Below are positions 21,000 to 32,264 of a DNA stretch of 64,000 nucleotides, in pieces; within the stretch, counting starts at the first letter, position 1; each line of letters opens with the position of its first letter. The notes beneath the pieces were generated by a model. That model had not been told where the DNA came from and did no database searches. It worked only from the letters and a program-made list of their open reading frames with translations. The stretch spans positions 8,179,149 to 8,243,148 of the forward strand of contig NW_020313056.1 in assembly GCF_003265705.1 (NCBI RefSeq). The letters run 5' to 3'. Source of the stretch: Callorhinus ursinus. Taxonomy: Eukaryota > Chordata > Mammalia > Carnivora > Otariidae. The translations under genes were made by a program, and so were the position numbers.

Positions 21000-21485
21000 T
21001 CTTCAACAATATTTTTAAATTGAGGGATAACTTGCAGACATTAAAGCAGCTAAAATGCTTCCTACGTATGTTCACACCTGGGTAATTACCACCCATTTCT
21101 AGAAGATTTCTAAACCGACCCCGTGCTGCAAATTTCCCTTTCTTTCCCAGTCTATTCCCTCTCTCCCACCTGAGATGACCCCTATTGTGACGTGTATCAC
21201 CAGCGATTAGTTTGGCCGATTCTCGAACCCTGTACACGTGGCATTATATGGGACGTATTCCTTGGTGCCTGGCTTCTTTTACTCGCTCATGTCTGCGAGC
21301 TTCACTCCTGCTGTTGTGTGGATCAGCAGTTTTCCTTTTCATTATTTGAGCCTGTATCTCTTATCATCCCTATCTATCTGTCATCTATCAGAATTTATTT
21401 ATCCATCTGCTGTTAAAGAACACTTGGGTCATTTCCAGTTTAAGGCTATTCTGAATAAGGCTGCTCTGAACATTCTCGGATATGA
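21000..21485 (-). mobile_element. L1 LINE 3' region (L1M type)
   Basis: 'attaccacccatttctagaa', 'ttagtttggccgattctcga', 'tttatttatccatctgctgt' and 'ggtcatttccagtttaaggc' run in the order of an antisense L1 3' UTR and ORF2 end. Confidence 0.65.
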
Positions 21486-21829
21486 CTTTGGATGCGCCTG
21501 GGGCCCCCACTTGGAATCCACGCAGGATCTGTCCTTGTGATTCTGTGAAAGTCATGTCGGTTCTTCCTGGCTTCCCCCATTGCAGTGAGCCTGCTTGACC
21601 TACTTGACATTGCCGGTTAGATATTTTACCGACCTCTCGGCCTTCACACGCCCTCCCCCGGAACGCACTTCCAACCCAAGCCAACCCCAGGCTCCCTCCC
21701 TAGACTTCCCAGTTCAGTCACCATTGTCACCACCTATATGTGAGCCAGAGATCAGGTTCCAGTCTCCCCTTTGCTTCACTGCTCCTTCCGATGCCACGTC
21801 CAACCCACAGATTCCAACTTGGAACTGTC

Positions 21830-22210
21830 TTTAAAACCTCTCCACTCCTCACCATCTCCACTACCACCTCCAGGAACAGCCCACCTTCTCTCTCCTGTGG
21901 CTAACTGTCCAGCCTCCTAACTGGTCTCCCTGTTTCCATCTTGCTTTCCTCCAACAATTTCTCCAAATGGTAGCAAGATGTTCTTAAAATGTGAATTGGA
22001 TCATGGTCTCCTTTTGAATGTCTTCCCACTGCATTTGGACTCAAGGCTAGACTCCTAAATGGTGGTCTACAAGGCTCTGTAGCATCTGGCCACCACCTGT
22101 CACATGTCATTTTTCCCAAGCACACTTTTGGTCCTTGGAATTTACGCCCCCTTTTTTTCTTACCTTGGGGCCTTTTGTATATGCTGTTTCCTCCAGCACC
22201 CAGTTACTAG
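21830..22210 (+). mobile_element. L2 LINE
   Basis: 'tccagcctcctaactggtct', 'aatgtgaattggatcatggt', 'ggtggtctacaaggctctgt', 'catctggccaccacctgtca' and 'ccttttgtatatgctgtttc' follow the L2 ORF2 end and 3' UTR. Confidence 0.85.
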
Positions 22211-22244
22211 ACCCTTGCTTAGTCTTCTAATATATTTTTTGCAT

Positions 22245-23222
22245 GTATGAGCAAATGTGAATATAGATTCTTTGCCCCTCCACCCTCTTAAAATGTTACA
22301 AATGAGTACATGCTCTACACATGGTTCTGCTCATTGTTTTGTTTTCTTAGGAAACCTTGGCATGAGCTTTACTTACCAGTTCACACACAGCCACCTCTTT
22401 CTTTTATACCAGGGAACACTATATGTGCAGATGGATTGTCAGTTTTTCTACTCTTTATAGATAGGCATTGTTCCCCCCCTTTTTTTGCTATTAAAAACAA
22501 CATACAGTGAATACATATGTCATTTAGCATATGTATGAATAAGCCTGTAATTTAAATTCTTAAAAGCAGAATTGCCAGGGTAACAGGTATGGGCATTTTA
22601 AACCTAATGAATATTGCCAAAGGCATTTTTTGGGTTGTTTTTTTTTGTTTTGTTTTTATGTGGAGTTGATAATTTTCTGATATACCAATACAGTGGATTG
22701 TCAAACCAGGATTTTTGTTAATCTAATGGCGGAGGGGGGAATGATACCTCATTTCTCTTATTATGTGTGAAACTGAACATCTTTTTATATGCTTATAGCC
22801 ATTCGTTTTTCCTTCTCTGTGAACAATCTTTTTTGCCCATTTTCTTACCAAGTTGTTCATTTTTTTTCTTACTAATTTATTGGAACATTTTGTATATTAA
22901 GTAAATTAGCCCTTTGTGATAAGCCCAAATTAGCCTAATTTGTCTTTTGGCATTTAATCTAGTAAGGTTGTTTTTAGCCATAAAAATTGTTTTTAACCTT
23001 TTTATGCTGTTAAATTTATCTTTCATTTTAGGACATTCAGGCTTTGCTTCATTATTAAAATGGTCTCATACAGTCTGAAGTTATAAAAGACTAATACCAG
23101 TTTTATTTTACTACATTTGTGGTTTCACTTTATATGTTCAAGTCTATGATCTGCTGGGAGTTTGTCCTGGTTTAGGTATGAAGTAGGGATCCACCTTGAG
23201 TTTTTTTTGTCCCCTATGACCC
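22245..23222 (-). mobile_element. L1 LINE (old L1M type), about 1 kb
   Basis: Antisense L1: 'agcagaattgccagggtaac', 'catttctcttattatgtgtg', 'ctttttatatgcttatagcc', 'gtatattaagtaaattagcc', 'atttgtcttttggcatttaa', and 'tatgaagtagggatccacct' at the far end. Confidence 0.75.
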
Positions 23223-23224
23223 TC

Positions 23225-23505
23225 TGGTTGTTCCTTCTTAATCTTCCTTCTTGGTTTAAATGTCACCTCGTCTCTGACCATCCTGGTCAAAATATTTTCC
23301 ATCTCAGCTCATTGTCTGTGGCTTTAGCAGAATTTACTGTAATTTGTAATTTTAAAAACATTTGTTTGCTTGCTTTCTTTTTCTTTCTTTCTTCCTTTTT
23401 TTTTTTTTTTCTTCTTTTTTGGTCTCTCCCACTAAGATGTCAGCTCCTTGAGGCCTGGGACAATGTCTTGTTCACCACCACATCTATCTTGCTTGGCTTT
23501 TAATT
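23225..23505 (+). mobile_element. L2 LINE with internal T-rich tract
   Basis: 'ggtttaaatgtcacctcgtc', 'tctgaccatcctggtcaaaa' and, after a T/C-rich expansion (about 23360-23420), 'ctaagatgtcagctccttga' and 'caatgtcttgttcaccacca' are L2. Confidence 0.8.
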
Positions 23506-23559
23506 TACAAAAGTGATTCCAACATGCATTCTGTTCTGCCCCTTCGTTTTTTCATTTAA

Positions 23560-23930
23560 TAGTGTCGGTAGAAAAACAGACAAGGGCTAGAAACACACAG
23601 TTCACAGAGAAGGAAATACAAATTGCTCATAAACATATGAAAGGATGTCCAACCTCCTTTAAATAAGAAAAATTCAAATTAAAAGTACACAGAGAGATTG
23701 TTTCTCACCTATCAGATTGGCCAAAATCCAAAAGTCAGATAACACCCCGCGTTGGCGAGGCTGCCGGACAAGCAGCAGTCCTGTATCTGTTGGTGGAAGT
23801 GGAAATTGGCACAATCTGATGGAGGGCAATTGGACCATATCTATCAAAGTAACAAATGCATATTATCTCCTGAAAGCGTATCCTTCAGATAATCTTGCTC
23901 AAGTACAAAATGTCATATGCTGCGATCGTG
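23560..23930 (+). mobile_element. L1 LINE ORF2 fragment (L1M type)
   Basis: 'gaaggaaatacaaattgctc', 'tcacctatcagattggccaa', 'gttggcgaggctgccggaca' and 'ggagggcaattggaccatat'. The frame from 23717 reads AKIQKSDNT then GGSGNWHNL and NWTISIKVT, which resembles the ORF2 C-terminal region of old L1. It is degenerate. Confidence 0.7.
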
Positions 23931-23944
23931 TTTAGAATAGAGGT

Positions 23945-24030
23945 TTTTACAAGGGAAGCCCTGTGAGGGCAGGGACCCTATTGGTCTTGCTTACCTCTGG
24001 GTCCCCAGCTCCAACAACCGTCCCTTGAAA
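23945..24030 (+). mobile_element. L2 LINE, left part of a split copy
   Basis: 'gccctgtgagggcagggacc' and 'acctctgggtccccagctcc' are the L2 3' UTR. The terminal part resumes at 24372 after an LTR-like insertion. Confidence 0.7.
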
Positions 24031-24034
24031 ATAG

Positions 24035-24370
24035 ATATCACAGAAACAACGCTCACTCAACCTCCCTACACTCTGCCTTCCCCAGCCTCCCTTGCAATTA
24101 AGTTCAAATTGTGTGGCTCATTTCTGCCTAACGGGATGTACAGAAGTGATGCAAGCCATTCCCAGCCTAGCCTTTAAAAGGTGCCATTAGACCTTCTAGC
24201 TCTCTCTGCCTGCTGTGTCCATCTCCAAGACCACCTGTTCCAGATGGCATAGCAACAAGGTGAAGGGGACTCAGTCTGCATCATGATGTGAAAGCAAGAA
24301 ATAAACCTTTGCTGTATGGAGTCACTGCGATTGGGGAGGTTGCTGCTGCAGTCTATCCTGTTCCATCCTG
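24035..24370 (+). mobile_element. Old LTR-like repeat inserted in L2
   Basis: 'ccccagcctcccttgcaatt', 'acagaagtgatgcaagccat', 'ctgctgtgtccatctccaag' and 'gcaagaaataaacctttgct' follow the 3145-3665 family. L2 sequence flanks it on both sides. Confidence 0.6.
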
Positions 24371-24371
24371 A

Positions 24372-24412
24372 CTAAATTGTCAGTGCTCAATACACACTTG
24401 TTGAGTGTGTGC
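24372..24412 (+). mobile_element. L2 LINE, right part of split copy
   Basis: 'attgtcagtgctcaatacac' and 'acttgttgagtg' are the L2 terminus belonging to 23945-24030. Confidence 0.6.
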
Positions 24413-24464
24413 AGCAATGAGTGTGCTTGTGCACAGAGCTGGACTGATGAGAGTAATCGTAGGC

Positions 24465-24575
24465 TAAGTTTTCAACCACGTTGTCGGGTCTTAAAGTACA
24501 CATTTAACATCTTGGTAGATAGAGCAACTGGTCCTCCAGAAAGTTCGCCTCAATTTACACTCCCACCATTCGGTG
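24465..24575 (-). mobile_element. L1 LINE short fragment
   Basis: 'gtagatagagcaactggtcc', 'tccagaaagttcgcctcaat' and 'ttacactcccaccattcgg' match the antisense L1M region near the ORF2 end. Confidence 0.55.
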
Positions 24576-24589
24576 TAAAGATAAGTAAC

Positions 24590-24770
24590 ACATGCAGCTC
24601 CCACTGTGTTCCAGGTCCTATGCTAGGTGTTCTGTACATGTGACATAAACTCGCCCTCACAGCAACCCTACGGTGGCAGGTGCTATTACTGTCCCCAGCT
24701 AACTGGTAAGGGAGCGGCAGCACTGGGCAGCTAAATAACTTGCCCAAGGCCACACAGCTAGTGAGATGGG
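24590..24770 (-). mobile_element. MIR SINE, near full length
   Basis: 'ccaggtcctatgctaggtgt', 'ctcacagcaaccctacggtg', 'ataacttgcccaaggccaca' and 'cagctagtgagatgggg' are antisense MIR. Confidence 0.85.
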
Positions 24771-24927
24771 GAGTGTTTTTAAAACGACAAATTCCTAATA
24801 TTTTTCTTCAAATGAACTGGCCAAGGCCCAGGAATCTGCATTTCTAAAAGACTACCCATATGCAATGATAGTCAGCCAGCTTTGGGAATCAGGAGCCTGG
24901 AGGACTTAAGTTAAAGGTGCCAAAGAA

Positions 24928-25065
24928 GGGTGCCTGGGTGGCTCAGTCGGTTGGGTGTCCAATTCTTGATCTTGGCTCGGGTCTTGATCTCAGGGTTGAG
25001 AGTTCAAGCCTTGTGTTGGGCTCCATGCTGGGAGTGGAGCCTACTTAAAACAAACAAACAAAAAG
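24928..25065 (+). mobile_element. Can-SINE, short older type
   Basis: Head 'gggtgcctgggtggctcagt', then 'gatctcagggttgagagttc' and an A-rich 'aaacaaacaaacaaaaag' tail without the CT-rich middle. Perfect 13-bp TSD 'aggtgccaaagaa' at 24915-24927 and 25066-25078. Confidence 0.95.
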
Positions 25066-25244
25066 AGGTGCCAAAGAATGGTTTTGTGGAAGTGGCTATG
25101 TTATAGGGACACCCAGGGCGGGGTGTCTTCCTTTAGATGGTTTTAAGTATATACTGAAAGTATATATTAAGTATGTATGTATTGAAAAGGAATAAACTGA
25201 TATAAGTCAATCAAAGCTGTGTACTTCTATCTGTTCTTTTTTTT

Positions 25245-25470
25245 ATTTTCATTATGTTTTTAAAGATTTTATTTATTTATTTGACACACAGAGAGAGATA
25301 GCAAGAGAGAGAGAGAGGGAGAGAGCACAAGCAGGGGGAGCGGCAGGCAGAGGGAGAAGCAGGCTTCCTGCATGAGCAGGGAGCCCGATGCGGGGCTCGA
25401 TCCCAGGACCCTGGGATCACGACCTGAGCCGAAGGCAGCGGTTTAACCAACTGAGCCACCCAGGCGCCCC
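25245..25470 (-). mobile_element. Can-SINE
   Basis: Full-length minus copy with (GA)n tracts, 'tgcggggctcgatcccagga' and head 'aaccaactgagccacccagg'. TSD 'tgttctttttttt' at 25232-25244 and 25471-25483; the T-run makes its exact end uncertain. Confidence 0.96.
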
Positions 25471-25594
25471 TGTTCTTTTTTTTTTTTTTTTTTTTGAAGG
25501 ATTTATTCCATGTATGTATTTTATGGGCTTTTCCAAGACAGACCGACTACTTTAGAGGTGTGAATATAATTTGAATATAATTTTATCTGTGGGG

Positions 25595-25945
25595 TCCAGA
25601 GACACGAGACAGAAATACAAGGTTCATTTTCCCACAGAAGCCTGAGTTAAGGTGGTGCCTCTACATCATTTAGTTGTCAGAGGCTTGGGTCCCTAACTTG
25701 TGGCTCCATCAGCAGTAGCGTTCGTCCCCACCCCAAAAGCCAAACGGCTGACCACCGTGTTTGCTCTCCCAAAGGTTCTGCTCACATCCCATTGCCATAC
25801 CTCCGCCCCAGGGCCACTTCTTGCCGCAAAGGAGGCTGGGAAATGTAGTCTTCATTCTGAGCAGCCAGGTGCTTCTATCATTATAAAAGGGGAAAGCTGA
25901 TATTGGGGGACAACTCTCAGACTCTACCACTGGAGGCAATATTAA
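25595..25945 (-). mobile_element. Old LTR-like repeat, inverted
   Basis: 'tgctcacatcccattgccat', 'aaaggaggctgggaaatgta', 'gtcttcattctgagcagcca' and 'gctgatattgggggacaact' are the complement of the 3145-3665 family 5' half. Confidence 0.65.
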
Positions 25946-26525
25946 AGAGTTCAGAATTTCAATTCTGGAACAAAATAGATTACTCATTCCCAATAACGGG
26001 ACTATGCCATATGGTTTCAGAATTTCAGCTGACCATGACTGCCAATTTCAGGAGGCCCCACTTGGCTGGTTGTGGGGTTTGTGGTATGCCTTATGGTCCT
26101 ATCATGCAATAAGCACATGTGGGTTCTCAAACTAATCAACAGTAACAGATTAGAGCCAACCATGTTTATTTTTAAATTTCTTCTCAAGGGTGTCGTCCTC
26201 AGTGTCAGAAGAGAGATTAATATTTGCTGATTATGTAAGAAGTTGCAAGCAGAAAATTAAGATTACTTTTGGTTCCAAACTTTTAATCTCTTTCAAAAAT
26301 GTTTTAATGCCACGGATATGTTGGCATCTAGGGACTGTCCTGATCACCTGCTCCTTATTCTAGCTCTATCTCTGGTATTAACAGAGTTCCTCCACCCCAA
26401 TCCACAGCCCTCCCCCCCCACCTGAATACAAGTTTATCCCAAATAAGTCTCCTCATTCACAGAACCCTCACTAAGTCCCAGGGACTTAGCTAGGTGAATA
26501 ATTTACCTTTTTTTTGTTTTTGCCT
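25946..26525. other. Unassigned sequence
   Basis: No repeat family or exon recognised. AT-rich in the middle. Confidence 0.35.
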
Positions 26526-26529
26526 ACCT

Positions 26530-26785
26530 AGCATCCTTTTCCTCTTTCTCTGATAACAGCCTCACAGTTTTCCGACAGAACGCCCCCGCTTCCCCCTCAG
26601 TCCACACTGCTTAGATGGGGCTCAGCCTACTTCTGGACTTAAATATGGGCATTGGACCTACACCTGGCCAATCAGTGTATTCCATTTTCCCAGGCCACAG
26701 TGATTGGTTCAAGAAGACATACGTGATCTGTGGCAGCCAATGAGACTCAACTTTGAACCATTGGCAAGAGGAGTGCTTTAGCAAC
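26530..26785. mobile_element. Possible LTR-like repeat
   Basis: Three CCAAT or ATTGG blocks ('ctggccaatcagtg', 'gtgattggttcaag', 'gcagccaatgagac') in about 80 bp, with the 'gggctcagcctacttctgga' context, suggest an LTR-type promoter remnant. Family not recognised. Confidence 0.4.
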
Positions 26786-26848
26786 TGGATTTGAAGCTAG
26801 TGCGATGTGGGCCTGGAGCTGCTGGTGTCCGCCTCTGCCATCTTTTAA

Positions 26849-27575
26849 TCATTCCTTCATTCAGCAGGTACTTACCGAGCACCTAATATCTCCCTGGTGG
26901 TGTTCTAGGCACTGGGGCCACAGTAGTAAAAACAAAACAAAGCAAAACAAAACAAAACAAAACCCCAAACAAAAAAACACCCGACAAAGGCTTGCCTTCA
27001 AGGAGCTAACGTTCTAACGGGGATCCAGACAATAAATATGTAATATGGTGGGAGAGTAATAGGTGATATGGAGAAAAAAAAAATCAGGATAAGGGGGCAG
27101 GAGAATGAGGAATTGCTATTTTATATAGGATGGGCTGGGAAGAACTCTTTGAGTAAGTAATATTTAAGCAGACACCTTCAGGAGTGTGGGAACTGCCATG
27201 TTCCTATCTCCAGAAAGGGCATCACAGGTGGACAGAATGGTAAATGGGAAGTCCCTCAGGCAGGAGCATACATGCTGTGTTTAGAAGAATAACAAAGAAA
27301 TCAGTGTAGCTAGAGCAGAGAGCGCAAGAGGAAGAGAAGAAGGAGATGAATGGACAGACTGTGACCAGCCTGGCAGGCCATGATGAGGATTGAAGACTTA
27401 TCTGAGGGCACGAAGGAGCCGTCGAAGAACTTAGAGCAGGAGAGGAAACGGATGAGATCTGCACTTTAGAAAACTCACTCTGGCTACACGGTGGAGGCAG
27501 ATCAGAGTTTGAAGTGTGAGTTGGGAGGTGTTGGGGTGGGGGCTCTGAAGTGAGCCACCTGCAACCTGGAGTAAC
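26849..27575 (-). mobile_element. L2 LINE, about 0.7 kb
   Basis: The complement of the L2 3' region: 'ggtgttctaggcactggggc', 'aaggagctaacgttctaacg', 'aagcagacaccttcaggagt', 'gactgtgaccagcctggcag' and 'tagaaaactcactctggcta'. It carries an (AAAAC)n expansion at about 26930-26975. The 120-codon minus frame (27222-27584) lies in it. Confidence 0.85.
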
Positions 27576-27749
27576 AATTTCCACATTTAAAATTGGGCAC
27601 CAGTGTTTTCTGAACTTCAGTCATCCAACCACTACCTTCATCATGTATGTCCCCTGCACCTTATCTATTTAATGTTTCTCTCTAAAGGAACACATTAATT
27701 TTACTTAAGTGTATTTATTTTCAATGGAAACATTTTATCTCTACTGTAT

Positions 27750-28110
27750 CAGTCAACTCAGGTTAGGTTCTGCTGCAATAACAAACCACCCCACAGTCTC
27801 CCTGGGCTGTTAACAACCAAGGTTTATTTCTCATGCATATTTCATGTTGGTTGCAAGTTGGCTGCAGCTGGGTCCTCTTTACTCTGGAATTCCGGGGATG
27901 GCAGCAGCCCATCCCTGGCCCATCCCCTGCACATCTCTCTGATAAAGAGAAAAGAGCAAATGGCAGAAGCACATGCTGTCCCTCAGAGCGTCTGCTTGGA
28001 AGCTTAACTCACATTCTGTCGGTCAAAGGATGTCACACAGCCAAACCTGAAGTCAGAGTCACCAGGGAACTGCCAGTAGGAAGGACTAATAAACATTGAC
28101 AATAATATAA
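27750..28110 (-). mobile_element. Old LTR-like repeat, inverted
   Basis: Opens 'taggttctgctgcaataaca', 'ctgttaacaaccaaggttta', with 'gtcacacagccaaacctgaa' near the far end, which is the complement of LTR-type 3' and 5' blocks in the 3145-3665 family. Confidence 0.6.
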
Positions 28111-28574
28111 TCTACCATATCTGTTATAAATGGAAAACCAACAGCACTTGCCCTCAGTAGGTGGCCACAAAAAATATTATGAAAACACGTACTTTATTAA
28201 ATTGTGGCCAAATAACCTTGCCATCCGAAGGCTCTGAGGCCTGCTCTCCTTTTGTTGGAAAGGGAGATGGGTGAGCCTGAGGAAGGCGTTAAACACACAT
28301 CAGTATCAATCTGACACGGTTGCCGCGATACAAACACAAAGATTGAAAGAAAATGTACCCATTACAAACTTCCCGTGAAGATTGGTACTTGGTCCACACT
28401 TGGTCCACACTTTGGGAGACTCCGCTTTAGAATCACTCTGGGGGAAGGTGGACGGAAACAAAGAGTTCGGGGGGGTGATGATACGAAAAGCCACGCACTT
28501 GGAGGCGCTTCCTGTGTCGCACAATTTCATGTATGCCCCCCACCCCAGCCCCGCCTGAAGTTGCACAACCTAAC
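28111..28574. other. Unassigned sequence
   Basis: Includes a 12-bp direct duplication, 'acttggtccaca' twice in tandem at about 28387-28410. No gene or repeat family recognised. Confidence 0.4.
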
Positions 28575-28735
28575 GGTCCTGGAGATGATTTCCGTGGGTT
28601 GCCTCATTTAAACCTCACCTCCGCCCTGCCAGGTAGGCAGCATTATCTCCATTTTCCAGCTGAGAAAACTGAGGTTCAGAGAGGTTCTGCCCCAAGACCA
28701 CAGCTGGAGCGGACCAGGAGCGGTTCCCAGGCTCC
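28575..28735 (-). mobile_element. MIR SINE
   Basis: 'cctcatttaaacctcacctc', 'cattatctccattttccagc', 'tgagaaaactgaggttcaga' are antisense MIR. Confidence 0.85.
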
Positions 28736-28929
28736 CGGAATACCTGCGGCCCGAAGCTGTAGTTTCAGGTTTGGCCACTTGGTGTCACTCTCTCCCAACT
28801 GTGGGGAGACTGCCCAGCGGTGTTGGGACCCAGCCGGTCGCAAACGGATCCCGAGGGAAGCAGATGGATCCCATCCTGTCCTCCGTCCTGTCGCCCTGGC
28901 GTGTCCCACGAGCCTCCTGGCACCCTTGT

Positions 28930-29040
28930 GACCTTCCCATCTCAGAGCTGAGGAAACGCAGGCCGAGAGATTTGGAACACGTGCCCAGCTAAAAAGGGGC
29001 CCGTTGGAATTTGATTTGAACCCAGATCTGGGTTAGAAGC
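28930..29040 (-). mobile_element. MIR fragment
   Basis: 'agctgaggaaacgcaggccg' and 'tttgatttgaacccagatct' are antisense MIR. Confidence 0.65.
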
Positions 29041-29238
29041 TTGGGGTTTTGATGCCTAGCACGTGCATGGTAGAAGAGCTGTATTAGTTCGCACTTTTTC
29101 ATGGACTGTATTTCCAACCAGCAGACCTCAGACTCCATAATGTTTTTGACAATGGAAATGATCTACTTAGGGGTTTGCATGTTTTGGGGGGTTTTGTTGT
29201 TGTTGTTGTTTGATGTAGAAGTTAGTTTTCCTCTGACT

Positions 29239-29270
29239 ACAACAAACAAACAAACAAACAAACAAACAAA
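29239..29270. repeat. (CAAA)n microsatellite
   Basis: About eight tandem 'caaa' units next to a 'tttgttgttgttgttgtttg' run at 29191-29210. Confidence 0.9.
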
Positions 29271-29339
29271 CCCCAAACACCCCACTGAGGATCTCCTTTT
29301 GTAGAATTTTTAATCTACCAAATATTCTTCAATAATAAT

Positions 29340-30430
29340 TATTTTTTAAAAAATTAGCCATCTAAGTAAAAAGAAGAAAATAAGGGTAACTACTAGCTCA
29401 CATCAGCCACCCAGAGGTAAGCACTGCTGATACTTTGGAGCACATCCTTCCAGGCATTTCTCTCTTTCTCTCATCTATTAATGCATTAAACATTTTTTAA
29501 AAATAAATTAAAAAAAACATATTCACATGAGAAATAATTGAAAAGGTACCAGAAGATTTACAGTGCATAATCTCCGTCTAATCTTCTTCCCCCCCCCCTA
29601 CCCCCCCCCCCAAGGTCCAGAACTCCAAGCTCCCTCCCCAGAAGCCACCCTGGTTTTCGTTCTTGGGGATCGTTACAGAGATATACAGAATGTAGATAAG
29701 CAAATATGTACATGGATTCCTCTAGTTGTTTCTTTAAATAGAAGCATACGACACACCCTGTTCTGCACTAGTTTTCTTTCTTTCTTTTTTTTTTTAACTT
29801 AACAATATACCTTGGAGATCTTTCCAGATCAGCAGTAGGAGAGCATTCTTCACATATCCCATTGTCTGAATATAATCATTTATCTAACCAGCCCCTGGTG
29901 ATAGTCATGTCGGTGATTCTAGTCTCTTGCTGTGGCAAACAATGCTGCAATTAGTATCCCTTTCACAGGAGTCTTTCCATGCATGTGGATCTATTTCTGT
30001 AAGATAAATTCTTAGTAACTGAGCTACCCAGTCATAGGGCAAGTGCATTTTAAAATTTTGACACTTATTGTCTAAATGCTTACTAAGGTCATACCTACCA
30101 ATTGACATTCAGACCAACCACCTACGTGAGCAGTGGTTTCCCCACACTCTAGCCAAGGCCAACTATTATCAGACTTCTCAATCTTTGCCTTACAGATGGG
30201 GATAAAGGTATTCACTAAGTTCTAATCTGCACGGTCTTCCCTTTTATGTTAGATTCAGAATTTAAAAATATATCTAAAGCCATTTGTATTTATTTTCTGG
30301 TAGCAAAGCATTCATGTCCTTGGCCTGTCTTTCTGTTGGATAATCATTTTTTTAATTCATTTGCAAGAGCTCTTTATACATTAAGAAAATGATGTCTTTG
30401 TTTCTCGTATGTGTTACAAATGTATGTATT
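29340..30430 (-). mobile_element. L1 LINE (old L1M type), about 1.1 kb
   Basis: Antisense L1 order: 'cagccacccagaggtaagca', 'gtacatggattcctctagtt', 'ggcaaacaatgctgcaatta', 'taagataaattcttagtaac', 'ttgcaagagctctttataca'. It contains a C-rich run (29589-29611). Confidence 0.65.
29589..29611. repeat. Poly-C tract
   Basis: Two C runs of about ten each, separated by 'ta'. Length likely error-prone. Confidence 0.9.
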
Positions 30431-30689
30431 TTAAAATATAGATGTATCAAACAAAAATGGGATCCCATGGTGCACAGTGTTTTTGAGGCCTGTGGTTATC
30501 TGACAATAGATTGTGGATCCCTTTCCATATCAGTAAATATGCCACGGTAGCAAAATTATTTATTTGATACTTATTTAAATTTCACCCCGGGTACATTGGA
30601 AGTTCACCGAATGTAAGAAACTATGGGTTTGTGTGAACACAAGTGTCAGAGGGGAGGATTATGAAGCATCCAATATGTACCATCTATTT

Positions 30690-30880
30690 ATGGCTGTTAC
30701 TTTCATCTAATCTTTCACGGTGAAGTAACATCATTCCCAATTTACAGATGAGGACTTGAGGTCCAGAGGGGTCGTGGGATTTGTCTAAGGTCTCCCTGCT
30801 GGCCCGTGGAAGAGCTCGGGGGTTCAAACCTACGTCAGTTTGTCTCCCAGGTCTTGGCTGCCACCGTCCATTACCTTAAA
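30690..30880 (-). mobile_element. MIR SINE
   Basis: 'cattcccaatttacagatga', 'ggacttgaggtccagagggg', 'ggggttcaaacctacgtcag' are antisense MIR. Confidence 0.8.
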
Positions 30881-31239
30881 TCCCCACATTCCCAACTAGC
30901 CTGGACGCAGGTGGCCATGGGACAAGGTCCCATCCTCCCTCCCACAACCCCAGGCTGGGAAGTATCATGCAGTTTAGGGATGAAGCCACGGGGAGGCGCC
31001 AGGGACACATCACTTGCCTTGCAAGTTGTGCTGGGAACAGGCTGGGGCCAGGCGTCCTGGAATGGGACAGTCCTAGAGGCCGGGGTGGCTCAGGGCCAGA
31101 GGGAATGTCTCCTGCCACCCCCAAGGCAGTGTCCTCAGCCTTGATCTCCCTTGAGGGAACCACCGCTGCCGGCAGCCCCAGGGCCTGCCACGCGTCTGGC
31201 CTCAACTTAGCCCCTCTGGGAGCTTGGATTCCTGTTGAC

Positions 31240-31430
31240 CAGAAATCCTGCATAATCCTTTGCTGTGGGGGTCTGTCCTGTGTGTTGTAGGGTGTTTAAC
31301 AGTATCCCTGGCCTCGACCTATTAGATGCCGCCTAGTGGTAGCACCTCCCCTCCAGGTGACAGACCAAAATATCTCTAGACATTGCCAAACGGCCCTTGG
31401 TTGTAAACCCCTGCTGTGGACCCACGGGGC
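31240..31430 (-). mobile_element. hAT-like DNA transposon fragment
   Basis: 'gtctgtcctgtgtgttgtag', 'ggtgtttaacagtatccctg', 'ctattagatgccgcctagtg', 'ctctagacattgccaaacgg' are the complement of the 9125-9325 family, here nearly complete. Confidence 0.7.
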
Positions 31431-31514
31431 CCAGGGAGGTCATACCAGTGACCGAAGCCAGTAAGAATAGTTCGCACACAGAGAGCTGACATACAGGAAC
31501 TTATTAATTAACGT

Positions 31515-31690
31515 CCTGGAAGGTGGGAACTGATAGCATCTCTGCTTTAAAAAGAAGGAAACTGAGGCCCAGAGAGATTCAGTGACTTGCCCTAGGCCAT
31601 GCAGCCAGGATGTACTGGACCCAGGGCTTGAACCCAGATTGTCAGGCTCTGGCATTCTTGCCCGTAAGCACTGTACTCTGCTGGCCTCAG
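31515..31690 (-). mobile_element. MIR SINE, near full length
   Basis: 'aaggaaactgaggcccagag', 'gtgacttgccctaggccatg', 'gggcttgaacccagattgtc' and 'gcccgtaagcactgtactct' are antisense MIR to its 5' end. Confidence 0.88.
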
Positions 31691-31994
31691 GAAAACACAC
31701 ATGGCTCACGGGTCAGATTTGCAGGAATTTCCTCTATGTCCACAAAGAAAGACCTCTTCTCCAGGTTTCCTATTTACCTGTTTTCATTTTCCCACTTCTG
31801 AGGGAGAGTCATGTGCAAGAGAGGTTTCATTCTCCTTATGATGGTACTATGGGAAAAACCCCAGCATCAAGTGTAATGATACCTGGCAGCTGACACCCAA
31901 CCTCAACATCAGGGATGCACTGGAGAGTGGAGGGGCCCGAGGGGTCCCAGAGGGCACAGCCCCAGCAGTCCTGGCACTTGGTTTCCTAGTATAT

Positions 31995-32165
31995 GCACTG
32001 GCCTGATTTTTCAAGAGAAGCTAGCAATCTAGATTTCTAACATGAACTTTTCTAATTTTTATATAATGGCAATTAATTTAAAATATTTAAAACCCTGTAA
32101 CAACCAGACAAAACATGTCTGAAACCCGATTTGGCCTGTGAGCTGCCAATGGCAACCTTTCTGAA
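31995..32165. mobile_element. DNA-transposon-like fragment
   Basis: 'caaaacatgtctgaaacccg', 'tttggcctgtgagctgccaa' and 'ggcaaccttt' resemble a hAT end that also appears at 47285-47360. Confidence 0.5.
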
Positions 32166-32264
32166 GGGCATATTCAAAGTACAGGAACAAACACTTTCAT
32201 TCTCTTAGTGCCCTCTGCCTTTCATCATCATTTATGTAATTAATTCTTTTTCATATTCAGCCAT

